Assembly: GCA_965216335.1 (NCBI GenBank)
Contig: OZ244154.1
Location: forward strand, 682,001 to 746,000
From: JAHEJE01 sp965216335
GTDB lineage: Bacteria; Pseudomonadota; Alphaproteobacteria; Rhizobiales; Aestuariivirgaceae
Length of the DNA stretch: 64,000 bases
Direction: 5' to 3'
Below the pieces are notes generated by a model. The model was not told the origin of the DNA and searched no databases. It worked only from the letters and a program-made list of their open reading frames with translations. The stretch's first letter is position 1. Every line of letters begins with the position of its first letter. The position numbers and the translations under genes were made by a program. Below are positions 34,300 through 42,121 of this stretch, in pieces.

Positions 34300-35145
34300 A
34301 TGCGCTCGCTGTTGTTTGTTCCAGCCTATAGCCCTCGCAAGATCGAAAAGGCGCAAGCCTCGCCGGCCGATGTGATCATTCTCGACCTTGAGGACTCCGT
34401 ATCTCCGGACGACAAGCCAGCAGCCCGCGCGACCGCTGCGCGCGTTCTGCGGGAACGGGCCAAGACTGGCACTCAGCAGATCTATGTCCGCATCAATCCG
34501 CTTGGCAGCGGATTCGAGCGAGATGACCTGGCAGAAATCCTGCCCGCTGCACCCGACGGCCTCATGCAGCCCAAGACGGTCAGCGCGGCGGACGTCGAAA
34601 CCTTGCGAGAGCTGGTGCCGGGCGATCTGGCACTTATCGCCATTGCCACGGAAACCGCCGGCTCACTGTTTAACCTGGGAACCTATGCCAGCCTCAGCCC
34701 TCCGCTTGCCGGCCTGACCTGGGGTGCAGAGGATTTGTCGAACGAACTCGGCGCACTCACGAGCCGGGATGACAACGGCCGGCTCACCGGACCCTACGCA
34801 CTGGCGCGCACTTTGTGCCTTGCCGGCGCCCGAGCGGCAGCCTGCGAACCGATCGACACGGTGTGCGTGAATTTCTCCGATCCGCAGGCGTTGGAGGCGG
34901 AGTGCAGGGCAGCGATGCGCGACGGCTTTACCGGCAAGATGGCCATCCACCCAAACCAGGTGGACACGATCAATCGTGTGTTCACACCATCGCCGAGCGA
35001 CGTTCACCAGGCGCAGGCGATCGTAGACGCCTTTGAGGCGGCCGGCCAGCCCGGCGTGATCGCCGTAGACGGCAAGATGTACGACCGCCCGCATCTCGAA
35101 CGCGCCAAACGACTGCTGACGCGAGCAAGAAGCTACGGTGCATAG
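34300..35145 (+). CDS. HpcH/HpaI-CitE family CoA-ester lyase
   Basis: A 281-residue TIM-barrel lyase of the CitE type (malyl-, citramalyl- or beta-methylmalyl-CoA lyase, or a thioesterase relative). Recognised are LFVPAYSPRKIEKA at the start, the acidic pair in LDLEDSV, KTVSAADVETL, and the metal-site region GAEDLSNELGA; the C-terminal GFTGKMAIHPNQV is a family hallmark. Exact substrate is not determinable. Its ATG at 34300 lies 2 bases after a mobile element, so its ribosome binding region is supplied by that element's end (ACAGGCCCTAGAG). Confidence 0.88.
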   Translation: MRSLLFVPAYSPRKIEKAQASPADVIILDLEDSVSPDDKPAARATAARVLRERAKTGTQQIYVRINPLGSGFERDDLAEILPAAPDGLMQPKTVSAADVETLRELVPGDLALIAIATETAGSLFNLGTYASLSPPLAGLTWGAEDLSNELGALTSRDDNGRLTGPYALARTLCLAGARAAACEPIDTVCVNFSDPQALEAECRAAMRDGFTGKMAIHPNQVDTINRVFTPSPSDVHQAQAIVDAFEAAGQPGVIAVDGKMYDRPHLERAKRLLTRARSYGA

Positions 35146-35279
35146 GGTCAGAACCCGCCCCGCACAGATCGAATTTGAACGGTTGCATCAATCCTTTGTT
35201 CACCGCTTTGGTTGAAAGGCCGGTCACATCGGTCTGGTTCGGGTAAAAAATAACGCTTACGACATCAGTTTTTCCGATC

Positions 35280-36788
35280 ATGCCTGCGGGTTTAACTCAA
35301 TTCGTGGGTAGGCGGATGACCAATATTGACGTTACCGGCGGCGGAGATGCCGGACTTCTTCACGCACCGAATGCAGATGAAGAGCGTGGGGACCGGTACG
35401 AGGACCCCTCCAGCATCCAAAAACAGCTGAAGATTTTCGATGCGTTCTGTGCGTTCGTAACGTTCACCGGACTGTTCTTCTATTCGCTCCGCTTCCTGCC
35501 CGACGACACGGCAATCATCGCCAGCCTCGTCATCGCCGCGGAAGCGACCTATGCATGTGTGTGGGGCTTGCGCTGGCTGCGCGTCTATGACGTGGACCTG
35601 ATGTCGCGGCCGATGCGCAGCGCTGCCGTATCACTGTCCTTTATCACCATCATCGGCGCGCTGCTGTTGCTGATCACCGATGCCATTCTGTTCGATGTCT
35701 ACACCGGCGGCATGCTCGTCTGGATCATCGTCAACGCCGCCCACATCGTCACTAGCCGCGGGTTCGTCGGTCTTTGGGCAATTCCGCTTGCCAAGGCGGG
35801 CTACTTCAAACGCCGCGTCGCCATCGTAGGCGGCGGAGACGAGGCCGGCAGTGTGATATCCGCACTGGAAAAGTCAGATGACATCGACGTCAAGATCCTT
35901 GGCATGTACGACGATCGGACCAACGACCGCAGTCCTCCGGTCGTGAACGGTTACAAGAAGCTGGGCAACCTGTCCGCTCTTGCCGAGGCGGCAAAGCGCG
36001 GCGAGGTGGATTTGGTTGTCATTTCGATACCAATGACGGCGCACATACGCCTTATGCAGCTGCTGCCACGGCTCTGGACGCTGCCGGTTGAAGTGCGCGT
36101 CTGCGGCCAGGCCGTCGACATGAAGCTCTCACCGAGTGCACACGCCTATCTTGGCAAACTGCCGCTTCTCACGGTCTTTTCGCGGCCGCTTGCTAACCGT
36201 GTCAGCTCAGCCAAGGTGTTGATTGATCTGTGGATTGCAGCCCTTCTGCTTGTCGTCACAATTCCCGTGATGGCAGTTTCCGCCCTTGCGGTTGCACTGA
36301 GCGGTTCGGGATCAATCCTCGTACGTGAAAAACGCCAGGGCTTCGACAATGCCCCGTTGGGCCTCTTCAAGTTCCGCACCCACGTGAACGAAGAGACCGA
36401 CGGTCAGCAGCCTGCCAACCTGACCAGCGTCGGACGCACACTGCAACGGTTGCACATCGACCGGCTGCCGCGCTTGTTCAACGTGTTCAATGGCGACCTC
36501 TCCATGGTCGGTCCGGCCCCTAAAGCCCACCAGACCGGCGGCGAAATCGGCCACTACGAGCGTGTTTCAGACGCCTATTGCCTGCGCCACCACATCAAAC
36601 CTGGCCTGACCGGATGGGCGCAGATCCACGGCCTGCACAATGACGCCCGCTCGCCGGAAGCCGTGGAAAACCGGGTCAAGTACGACCTGGAATACGTTGA
36701 CCGCGCCTCCTGGCTGTTTGACCTGAACATCCTGCTTAAGACACCATTCGCCTGGATCCGCAACGAGCGGCCCGCCTATACCGTCTAA
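35280..36788 (+). CDS. Membrane phosphoglycosyl transferase (WcaJ/ExoY-like) with altered catalytic dyad
   Basis: A 502-residue polyprenyl-phosphate sugar-1-phosphate transferase of the long (WcaJ/PssY-like) type. Hydrophobic segments at ~55-165 precede a nucleotide-fold domain (VAIVGGGDEAGSVISAL). One membrane helix near 305-340 leads into the catalytic domain, which keeps KFRTHVNEE, FNVFNGDLSMVGPAP and HIKPGLTGWAQIHGL. Two usually invariant positions differ: the DE dyad of DELP is D394-R395 (IDRLPRL), and GPRP reads GPAP (Ala413). No polysaccharide gene cluster is adjacent. The start may be ATG 35280 or 35316. Confidence 0.85.
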   Translation: MPAGLTQFVGRRMTNIDVTGGGDAGLLHAPNADEERGDRYEDPSSIQKQLKIFDAFCAFVTFTGLFFYSLRFLPDDTAIIASLVIAAEATYACVWGLRWLRVYDVDLMSRPMRSAAVSLSFITIIGALLLLITDAILFDVYTGGMLVWIIVNAAHIVTSRGFVGLWAIPLAKAGYFKRRVAIVGGGDEAGSVISALEKSDDIDVKILGMYDDRTNDRSPPVVNGYKKLGNLSALAEAAKRGEVDLVVISIPMTAHIRLMQLLPRLWTLPVEVRVCGQAVDMKLSPSAHAYLGKLPLLTVFSRPLANRVSSAKVLIDLWIAALLLVVTIPVMAVSALAVALSGSGSILVREKRQGFDNAPLGLFKFRTHVNEETDGQQPANLTSVGRTLQRLHIDRLPRLFNVFNGDLSMVGPAPKAHQTGGEIGHYERVSDAYCLRHHIKPGLTGWAQIHGLHNDARSPEAVENRVKYDLEYVDRASWLFDLNILLKTPFAWIRNERPAYTV

Positions 36789-38143
36789 GACCCTGACCCG
36801 CCGGCGGGTTCCTGCCCGCCGGTGACATGGACCGGAACCGGAGACGAAAACAGCATCTCGCGGTGCGGGAACGGAATCTCGATTTCCGCTTCCTTCAACG
36901 CATCCCACAAGGCCAGATAGACATTGCCGCGGATGTTGACCGTGCCGGCATCGGGATCGCGAATCCAGAACCGCAGCACATAGTCGAGCGATGAATCGCC
37001 AAATCCGGTGATATGGCACACCGGGGCCGGATCCTTGAGCACTCGGCCTTCGGTCGCCGCGGCCTCGCGCGCCAGCTTGCGCACCTCGTGCGGATCGGCA
37101 TTATAGCTGACCCCGAACTCGACATCGAGCCGCACCAGGTCGCCGGAAAACGACCAGTTGACCACCTTGTTGGTGATCAGGTCTTCATTCGGGACGAGAT
37201 ACTCCCGACCATCCCGGGCGATAACGGTGACGTAGCGGGCATTCAACTGGCTGATCCTGCCGTAGGTTCCTTCCACACTGATCACATCACCCGGCTTGAT
37301 CGACTTGTCCGCCAGAAGGATGACGCCGGAAATCAGGTTCGACACCACTTTCTGCAGACCAAAACCAATGCCAAGGCCGATGGCGCCCGATAGAACGGCA
37401 AAGGCGGTCAGGTCGACGCCAACAAGGTTTAAGCCCCACATAATCGCGGCTATGACCAGGGCGGCACGCGCCAGCTTGGCGATCAGCACCTTCAGAGATG
37501 GTGTAAGGTCTTCTATGGCGCGAATGCGTGCATCGGCGAACTGACCGACCGTGACCGCCAGCCACAACAGCACGCTAAGACTGACAACGGCCTTCAGAAT
37601 GATCAGCAGCGACAGCTTGAAGTCATTGATCTGTATGGCAGCGGAATCGAGAAATTCGATTGCCGCCGGCAACAAGCCAACCATGTTGAGCGCCGCCGCG
37701 GACCAGGCGACAACGGCAACCAGATTTGAAATGAACTTGTTGCGGATGAGCCGGCTGACAAGCGATATGACAAGCCACGCGGTCGCCAGACTGGCTACGG
37801 ACAAGACAATCTGCGATCGGCTCGGCCAGGTGATCGCCCGCATGACGATCAGGGTCAGCCACAACAGGAGCGTGAACACCAGGATTCCGGCCCGGTCGAC
37901 CAGCAGCGATACCAGCCGGTACAACCGGCTGCTGCCGTGCATCGTGCCGAGTGAGTTCTTGAACGCCGCCGAAACGCGCTTGCGCAGCGCGGCAGCAACA
38001 ATCCAGGCCAGAACGATCGCGGCCAGCTGTCCGAAGGTCCACGATACACCGGGCCCGGAAAACGCAAAGCCGATCTCACGCAACCATTTGATCGTCGCCT
38101 GAACCGCCTCGATCAGCCCAGCCTGATAGTCAACCGATTCCAT
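36785..38143 (-). CDS. MscS-family mechanosensitive channel
   Basis: A 452-residue inner-membrane channel. About five hydrophobic segments lead to the pore-lining region GAIGLGIGFGLQKVVSNLISG and the beta-domain start LADKSIKPGDVISVEG. A vestibule region ends at EIEIPFPHREM. It belongs to the medium-length MscS group that gates on membrane tension. ATG 38143 was preferred to a GTG at 38158. It converges with, and overlaps by four bases, the phosphoglycosyl transferase. It is the second MscS-type gene of the window and not a close copy of the 815-residue one. Confidence 0.92.
   Translation of the reverse strand: MESVDYQAGLIEAVQATIKWLREIGFAFSGPGVSWTFGQLAAIVLAWIVAAALRKRVSAAFKNSLGTMHGSSRLYRLVSLLVDRAGILVFTLLLWLTLIVMRAITWPSRSQIVLSVASLATAWLVISLVSRLIRNKFISNLVAVVAWSAAALNMVGLLPAAIEFLDSAAIQINDFKLSLLIILKAVVSLSVLLWLAVTVGQFADARIRAIEDLTPSLKVLIAKLARAALVIAAIMWGLNLVGVDLTAFAVLSGAIGLGIGFGLQKVVSNLISGVILLADKSIKPGDVISVEGTYGRISQLNARYVTVIARDGREYLVPNEDLITNKVVNWSFSGDLVRLDVEFGVSYNADPHEVRKLAREAAATEGRVLKDPAPVCHITGFGDSSLDYVLRFWIRDPDAGTVNIRGNVYLALWDALKEAEIEIPFPHREMLFSSPVPVHVTGGQEPAGGSGS
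36801..36822. terminator. GC-rich hairpin at a convergent junction
   Basis: CCGGCGGG and CCCGCCGG pair (8 bp, 6-base loop) inside the 3' end of the MscS gene, 13 bases after the transferase stop. There is no T-run. It may slow read-through from the transferase, or may just reflect Gly/Pro codons. Confidence 0.3.
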
Positions 38144-38166
38144 GCTGCACCATATCACGCTGCCGG

Positions 38167-38913
38167 TCAGGCAATAGTACGGAAAATCAGGTAGAGTCCC
38201 ATCGCGCCCAGCGCCATAAACACAACGCTGCGGAACCGGTCCTCGGTCAACCGGCGGCGCACATGCTGGCCGATGTACATACCAAGAAAGGCCGGCAGAA
38301 TGGCCAGGGCCGACACTGACAACTGATTGCCGGTCAAAAGTTCGTGCCGCGACAGGGCAATCCCGAGTGTCACCGTCGCGACGGAAAACAGCAGGCCAAG
38401 CGTTTGCACAAACACCGCCTTGTCGAGCCGCAGGGCTTGCAGGTAAAGCACCGTAGGCACCAGGAACACGCCAACCAGACCGGTCATCACCCCGCTACCG
38501 AATCCCATCGCCGTCCCGGTCACATGCTCACGGTCAGATGACGCAGCAGGCAGGCGCGGTGTGGACAACCCGAACGTGGCATAGAGTATCAGGACGCCGC
38601 CGAGCAATGCTGCCAGCCATTCGACATCGACGGTAACTCCCAGGCGCAGACCGGCAAACGTTCCGACGATCGATGCAAGCGTCATCGGCCAGAAGCGCCG
38701 GCAGATGTGCCGCAAATGCGGCCCGGCAAACATTTGCCAGATGTTGGTCAGCAGCGACGGAATGAGCATCAGCGCCATGGCATCGCGCAGCCCGATGGTG
38801 GCGGTGAGGATGGCAAGAGATACGGTCGGAAGTCCGAGGCCGATGACCCCTTTGACAAAGCCGGCGGCCAGAAACGTGGCCGCAACGAGTATCAGGAACT
38901 CAACCGTCCACAT
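38167..38913 (-). CDS. TauE/SafE-family permease
   Basis: A 248-residue membrane protein with about seven or eight hydrophobic segments in two inverted halves. It begins MWTVEFLILVAATFLAAGFVKG, whose GFVKGVIGLGLP corresponds to the first signature loop of the family, with a second (GFGSGVMTGLVGVF) after the central loop. Members export or import small anions such as sulfite, sulfoacetate or taurine. ATG 38913 was chosen because sequence before it is not membrane-like. It lies 32 bases after the flavin reductase gene and 23 before the MscS gene. Confidence 0.88.
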   Translation of the reverse strand: MWTVEFLILVAATFLAAGFVKGVIGLGLPTVSLAILTATIGLRDAMALMLIPSLLTNIWQMFAGPHLRHICRRFWPMTLASIVGTFAGLRLGVTVDVEWLAALLGGVLILYATFGLSTPRLPAASSDREHVTGTAMGFGSGVMTGLVGVFLVPTVLYLQALRLDKAVFVQTLGLLFSVATVTLGIALSRHELLTGNQLSVSALAILPAFLGMYIGQHVRRRLTEDRFRSVVFMALGAMGLYLIFRTIA

Positions 38914-38945
38914 TGCATTCTGCAGCGCTGGAGCTTCGCATCGTG

Positions 38946-39557
38946 TCAATCCGGCCGCCGCATGCGAAACGCTTCCGTCACAACAGCATATTCGCTGTAT
39001 CCCAACCGGCTGATCGGCTGCATGGCGGCAGTGTTGACCCGGCCATCTTCCACAAACCGATCGTCGATGTAGATGCCCACGACCCGGCCAATCACCATAT
39101 GGTTGAACACATCGCCACTGTCGTCCGGGAGCGCCACGGTCTGGAAGTGCTTGCACTCCAGGGCTGTCGGTGCCCCGGCAACGCGCGGCGGCGCAACCAG
39201 GCGCGACGCGGCCTTGTCCAAACCGGCCAAACCGAACTCGTCCACACCTGGCTCGGCATTGGCCGAAGAGGCATTCATCGCCTCGCGCTGATCCCAGGTT
39301 GCCATGGACAGAACAAACTCGCCGGTCGCCTCGATGTTGCTGATCGTGTCTTTCAGGCCGCCGCGCATCGACCGCCCGGACCCGAAGGCAACGTAGTGCG
39401 GCGCCTCAGCAAAGGCGTTGAAGAAACTGTATGGCGCCAGATTGACCGTCCCGTCCGATGCCAAGGAGGTGATCCACCCTATTGGGCGCGGCGCGACAAT
39501 CGCCTTGAACGGATCGTACTGGAAACCATGATCGTTCTTTGCAGCATCATAAAACAT
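38946..39557 (-). CDS. Flavin reductase-like FMN-binding protein
   Basis: A 203-residue split-barrel flavoprotein of the flavin-reductase-like family. IVAPRPIGWITSLASDGTVNLAPYSFFNAF near residue 22 (read in parts) is the FMN-binding segment, and KDTISNIEATGEFVLSM is typical of the family. Related proteins reduce flavin for monooxygenases or are of unknown activity. It is the middle gene of a minus-strand series with a nitroreductase and HAD protein, suggesting a redox-related operon. Confidence 0.88.
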   Translation of the reverse strand: MFYDAAKNDHGFQYDPFKAIVAPRPIGWITSLASDGTVNLAPYSFFNAFAEAPHYVAFGSGRSMRGGLKDTISNIEATGEFVLSMATWDQREAMNASSANAEPGVDEFGLAGLDKAASRLVAPPRVAGAPTALECKHFQTVALPDDSGDVFNHMVIGRVVGIYIDDRFVEDGRVNTAAMQPISRLGYSEYAVVTEAFRMRRPD

Positions 39558-39582
39558 TCCGGCCGGGTTCCTTCTAAGATCC

Positions 39583-40296
39583 TCAACGACACAATGTATC
39601 GACTAGCGCTTCGAGGTCGGCGATCGAGTCAATCGTGTGATCGACAAGCGGCGCCAGTTCTTCATGACTGGAATTTCCCGACAACACGCCGATCGCCAAT
39701 CCCGCTCCTGCTGCGCGGGCCATGTCCGCATCGTGCAGGTTGTCGCCGACCATGGCCAGACTGGAGACCCCGTGCCCGGTGTGGCTGGCGAACAGCAGCA
39801 TCGGATCGGCAGCCGGTTTCGGCGCGCTAACCGTATCGTAGCCCATCACCAGATCAAGGGCGTCCAGCAGGCCGAACAAGCCCATTGTATGCTTGGCCGA
39901 GGCCTCGGAATCATTGGTCGCAATGCCCAACGCCAGCCCCCTGCCCTTCAGCGCGGCGAAAATCTGCTGCAGTTCCGCAATGGGCAGCAGCGGCACCGCT
40001 TCGCAGGATGCACAGTAGCTGTCGACGTGATGCGCCATGGCCGCCCGCTCGCTGTCGCTCCCCTGAGGCAACCAGACCTGAACCAGATCACGCGTGTTGC
40101 CCGCCGCCCAAATGGAGCCGGCGGCAAAGGCATCGGCTCCGGCATCGTATCCGGCAACCCGAAGATACTCCGCCTCGCGCGCCGCATCGCCGTCCGCCAG
40201 CTGCCTGGCAATGGCCTTGAGCGCCGGCGCCCATGTGCGATCGAAATCGACGATAACCCCATCCTTGTCGAACAGGATGCCTTTGATCGTCGTCAT
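39583..40296 (-). CDS. HAD-superfamily phosphatase (phosphoglycolate phosphatase-like)
   Basis: A 237-residue HAD hydrolase. The nucleophile motif is ILFDKDGVIVDFDRTW (Asp nucleophile plus Asp two residues on), with a helical cap after it; motif II IATND is near residue 130 and the acidic motif VGDNLHDADMARAAG near 187. This fits the Gph-like subclass I. Substrate unknown. Its start overlaps the nitroreductase stop by four bases. Confidence 0.88.
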   Translation of the reverse strand: MTTIKGILFDKDGVIVDFDRTWAPALKAIARQLADGDAAREAEYLRVAGYDAGADAFAAGSIWAAGNTRDLVQVWLPQGSDSERAAMAHHVDSYCASCEAVPLLPIAELQQIFAALKGRGLALGIATNDSEASAKHTMGLFGLLDALDLVMGYDTVSAPKPAADPMLLFASHTGHGVSSLAMVGDNLHDADMARAAGAGLAIGVLSGNSSHEELAPLVDHTIDSIADLEALVDTLCR

Positions 40297-40919
40297 GAGT
40301 GCGCTGCCCAGCGCGTCAGCAGGTCTTCCGGTTCCGGACGCGGCCGGTCGCCGCTGTTCTCAAGCGACGTGCCCATGTAGATGAAGCCGGCCATTTGTTC
40401 GCCTTCGGCCAATCCAAACTGCTCCAGCACTATCTCATCGAAGGCATACCAGCCGGTGATCCATTGGCAGCCGATCGCCATGGCGGTGCAGGCGATCAGG
40501 ATGTTCTGGCACACCGCGCCGGCGGAGAGCTGCTGTTCCCAGATGGGAATCTTCGGATGCTCGCGCGCTGTGGAGACCACGCCGAGAACGACGGGCGCCC
40601 TCATGAATAGCTCGGCCTGTTCTGCGGCAATGGCATCACCGTGTGACGGGTTCAACTCCCTCCAGCGTGAGGCGAACACCTCGCCCGCCCCCTTGCGCGC
40701 ATCGCCTTCGAACAGGATGAACCGCCATGGCGTGAGCTTTCCGTGATCCGGCACCCGCACCGCGATACGCAGGATCCGCTGCAGCTGTTCCGCACTCGGT
40801 CCCGGCTCGCCCATCGCCTTGGCGGATGCCGAGCGCCGGGTTTCCAGCAGGCTCAGAGTATCTGCAACATCGTTCAGCCGGTCATCCGGCACTCCGTCGT
40901 TCAAGCGTATCGTCATCAA
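40293..40919 (-). CDS. Nitroreductase-family FMN oxidoreductase
   Basis: A 208-residue nitroreductase-fold enzyme, YdjA-like in length. RRSASAKAMGEPGPS is followed by VRVPDHGKLTPWRFILFEG, where the FMN-phosphate-contacting part and the P-x-PWRF motif of the YdjA-type group are visible; GYQWITGW-type sequence (here GCQWITGWYAF) is near residue 150. The substrate cannot be inferred. It is the first gene of a minus-strand run that continues to the MscS gene. Confidence 0.9.
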   Translation of the reverse strand: MMTIRLNDGVPDDRLNDVADTLSLLETRRSASAKAMGEPGPSAEQLQRILRIAVRVPDHGKLTPWRFILFEGDARKGAGEVFASRWRELNPSHGDAIAAEQAELFMRAPVVLGVVSTAREHPKIPIWEQQLSAGAVCQNILIACTAMAIGCQWITGWYAFDEIVLEQFGLAEGEQMAGFIYMGTSLENSGDRPRPEPEDLLTRWAAHS

Positions 40920-41130
40920 GGAATTCCCACAGCGTCTGACCCGCGCTTATCCGCGATAATCGGCTTTGGAGTCAAATGCCAGCTTTTGCGTTAACCCTCT
41001 ATTAAGGATTTGATTGAGCCAGCCGGCAGAATTGGTTTTTATCGCCAAGCCGACCGGACACAAGGTTGGGGAAAAAACGAACCTGCGATTGGGAAATGGG
41101 TTCACATCTCTGGATCTCAGGGAGCGTTAT

Positions 41131-42087
41131 ATGATTGGCTTGCTCAAGGCCAAAGGACAGCACCAAAGGGGCCGCCGTTTCTCCGCGGCGGCCCTGTCCG
41201 CCTTACTCCTCATTTCATCCGCTCAAACCTCTGCCCACGCGGCGGTCTCGTACGACATTGCCGCCGACCCCGTCACAACGGCGAACATTCCGATCCAGGC
41301 ACCGATCCACGAACGCCGCGAGGAGCTGGTTCGCGAAGGGTGGGAAGGTATTGAGCTTGCCGCCAGGCTGCATGAATTCGGCGGCCTGATTTCCCGGCCG
41401 GTGCACTGGACCGTACGCCGCAGTCTGATCGATGAAGGAAGATCAAGCGAACTCATCCTGCGCCAGTCCGCGCCGGTGATCGACACCCCGCTTGAGCCCG
41501 GCGACTATCTGATTGAAGCCGAGTACGGTTTCCACAAGGTGACGGAAGCCGTTTCGATAAAGCGCGGCCACCGCATCGGCCTGACGCTGATCCTCAACGT
41601 CGGCGGCATCCGCGCCCTGTCGAAACTCGACAAGCTCGATGTGCCGAACGGCATCAGCGCCCACCACGCCATTTATGCCTTGAGCGGGCCCGATGCCGGC
41701 AAGCCGATTGCCACAAGCCGCAACCAGGGTGATGTCCTGCGCCTGGGCGCCGGGCGCTATCGCATCGAAAGCCGCTTTTCGCCCGGCAACACCATTGCCG
41801 AGCATACCGTGACGGTGAAACCGGGTCTGCTCAGCTCAATGGAACTGGCACACCAGGCCGGCCTGGCCCGCATTACCGTGGGCACCAGCCTGGAGGGCGC
41901 CGTTGCCTGGGAAGTGCGCAAGCTCGACGGCACCTGGATGTCAGGCCACACGACGCCGGAAGCCGCACTTGTCCTCGCCCCCGGAGCCTATGAAGTCGTC
42001 GCCATCGTCAACGGCGGCGTTCAAAAGCAGCGCTTCTCGATCAAGGCAGGCGAAAACCGCCACATTCGGCTGGGGTTCGGCTCGTAG
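41131..42087 (+). CDS. Secreted protein with three beta-sandwich-like repeats
   Basis: A 318-residue protein of unknown function. A signal peptide covers residues ~1-37 (basic KGQHQRGRRF, hydrophobic ALSALLLISSA, end TSAHA). Three repeats follow, each with a strand like V.W.V, a turn PG.Y or GAGRY, and a final basic-hydrophobic strand. The turns read LEPGDYLIEAEYG, LGAGRYRIESRFS and LAPGAYEVVAIVN. The pattern resembles carboxypeptidase-regulatory or similar Ig-like folds. ATG 41131 (GGGAG upstream) is preferred to a TTG at 41014 because only it gives a proper signal sequence. Confidence 0.7.
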   Translation: MIGLLKAKGQHQRGRRFSAAALSALLLISSAQTSAHAAVSYDIAADPVTTANIPIQAPIHERREELVREGWEGIELAARLHEFGGLISRPVHWTVRRSLIDEGRSSELILRQSAPVIDTPLEPGDYLIEAEYGFHKVTEAVSIKRGHRIGLTLILNVGGIRALSKLDKLDVPNGISAHHAIYALSGPDAGKPIATSRNQGDVLRLGAGRYRIESRFSPGNTIAEHTVTVKPGLLSSMELAHQAGLARITVGTSLEGAVAWEVRKLDGTWMSGHTTPEAALVLAPGAYEVVAIVNGGVQKQRFSIKAGENRHIRLGFGS

Positions 42088-42121
42088 AGCCCAACCTAAT
42101 CCCAACGCCATTCTGCGCCTT

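Noticed and set aside
36801..36822. Strong bidirectional terminator at the transferase-MscS junction
   Set aside because: The stem is good but has no T-run and lies in Gly/Pro-rich coding sequence, so it is listed only at low confidence.
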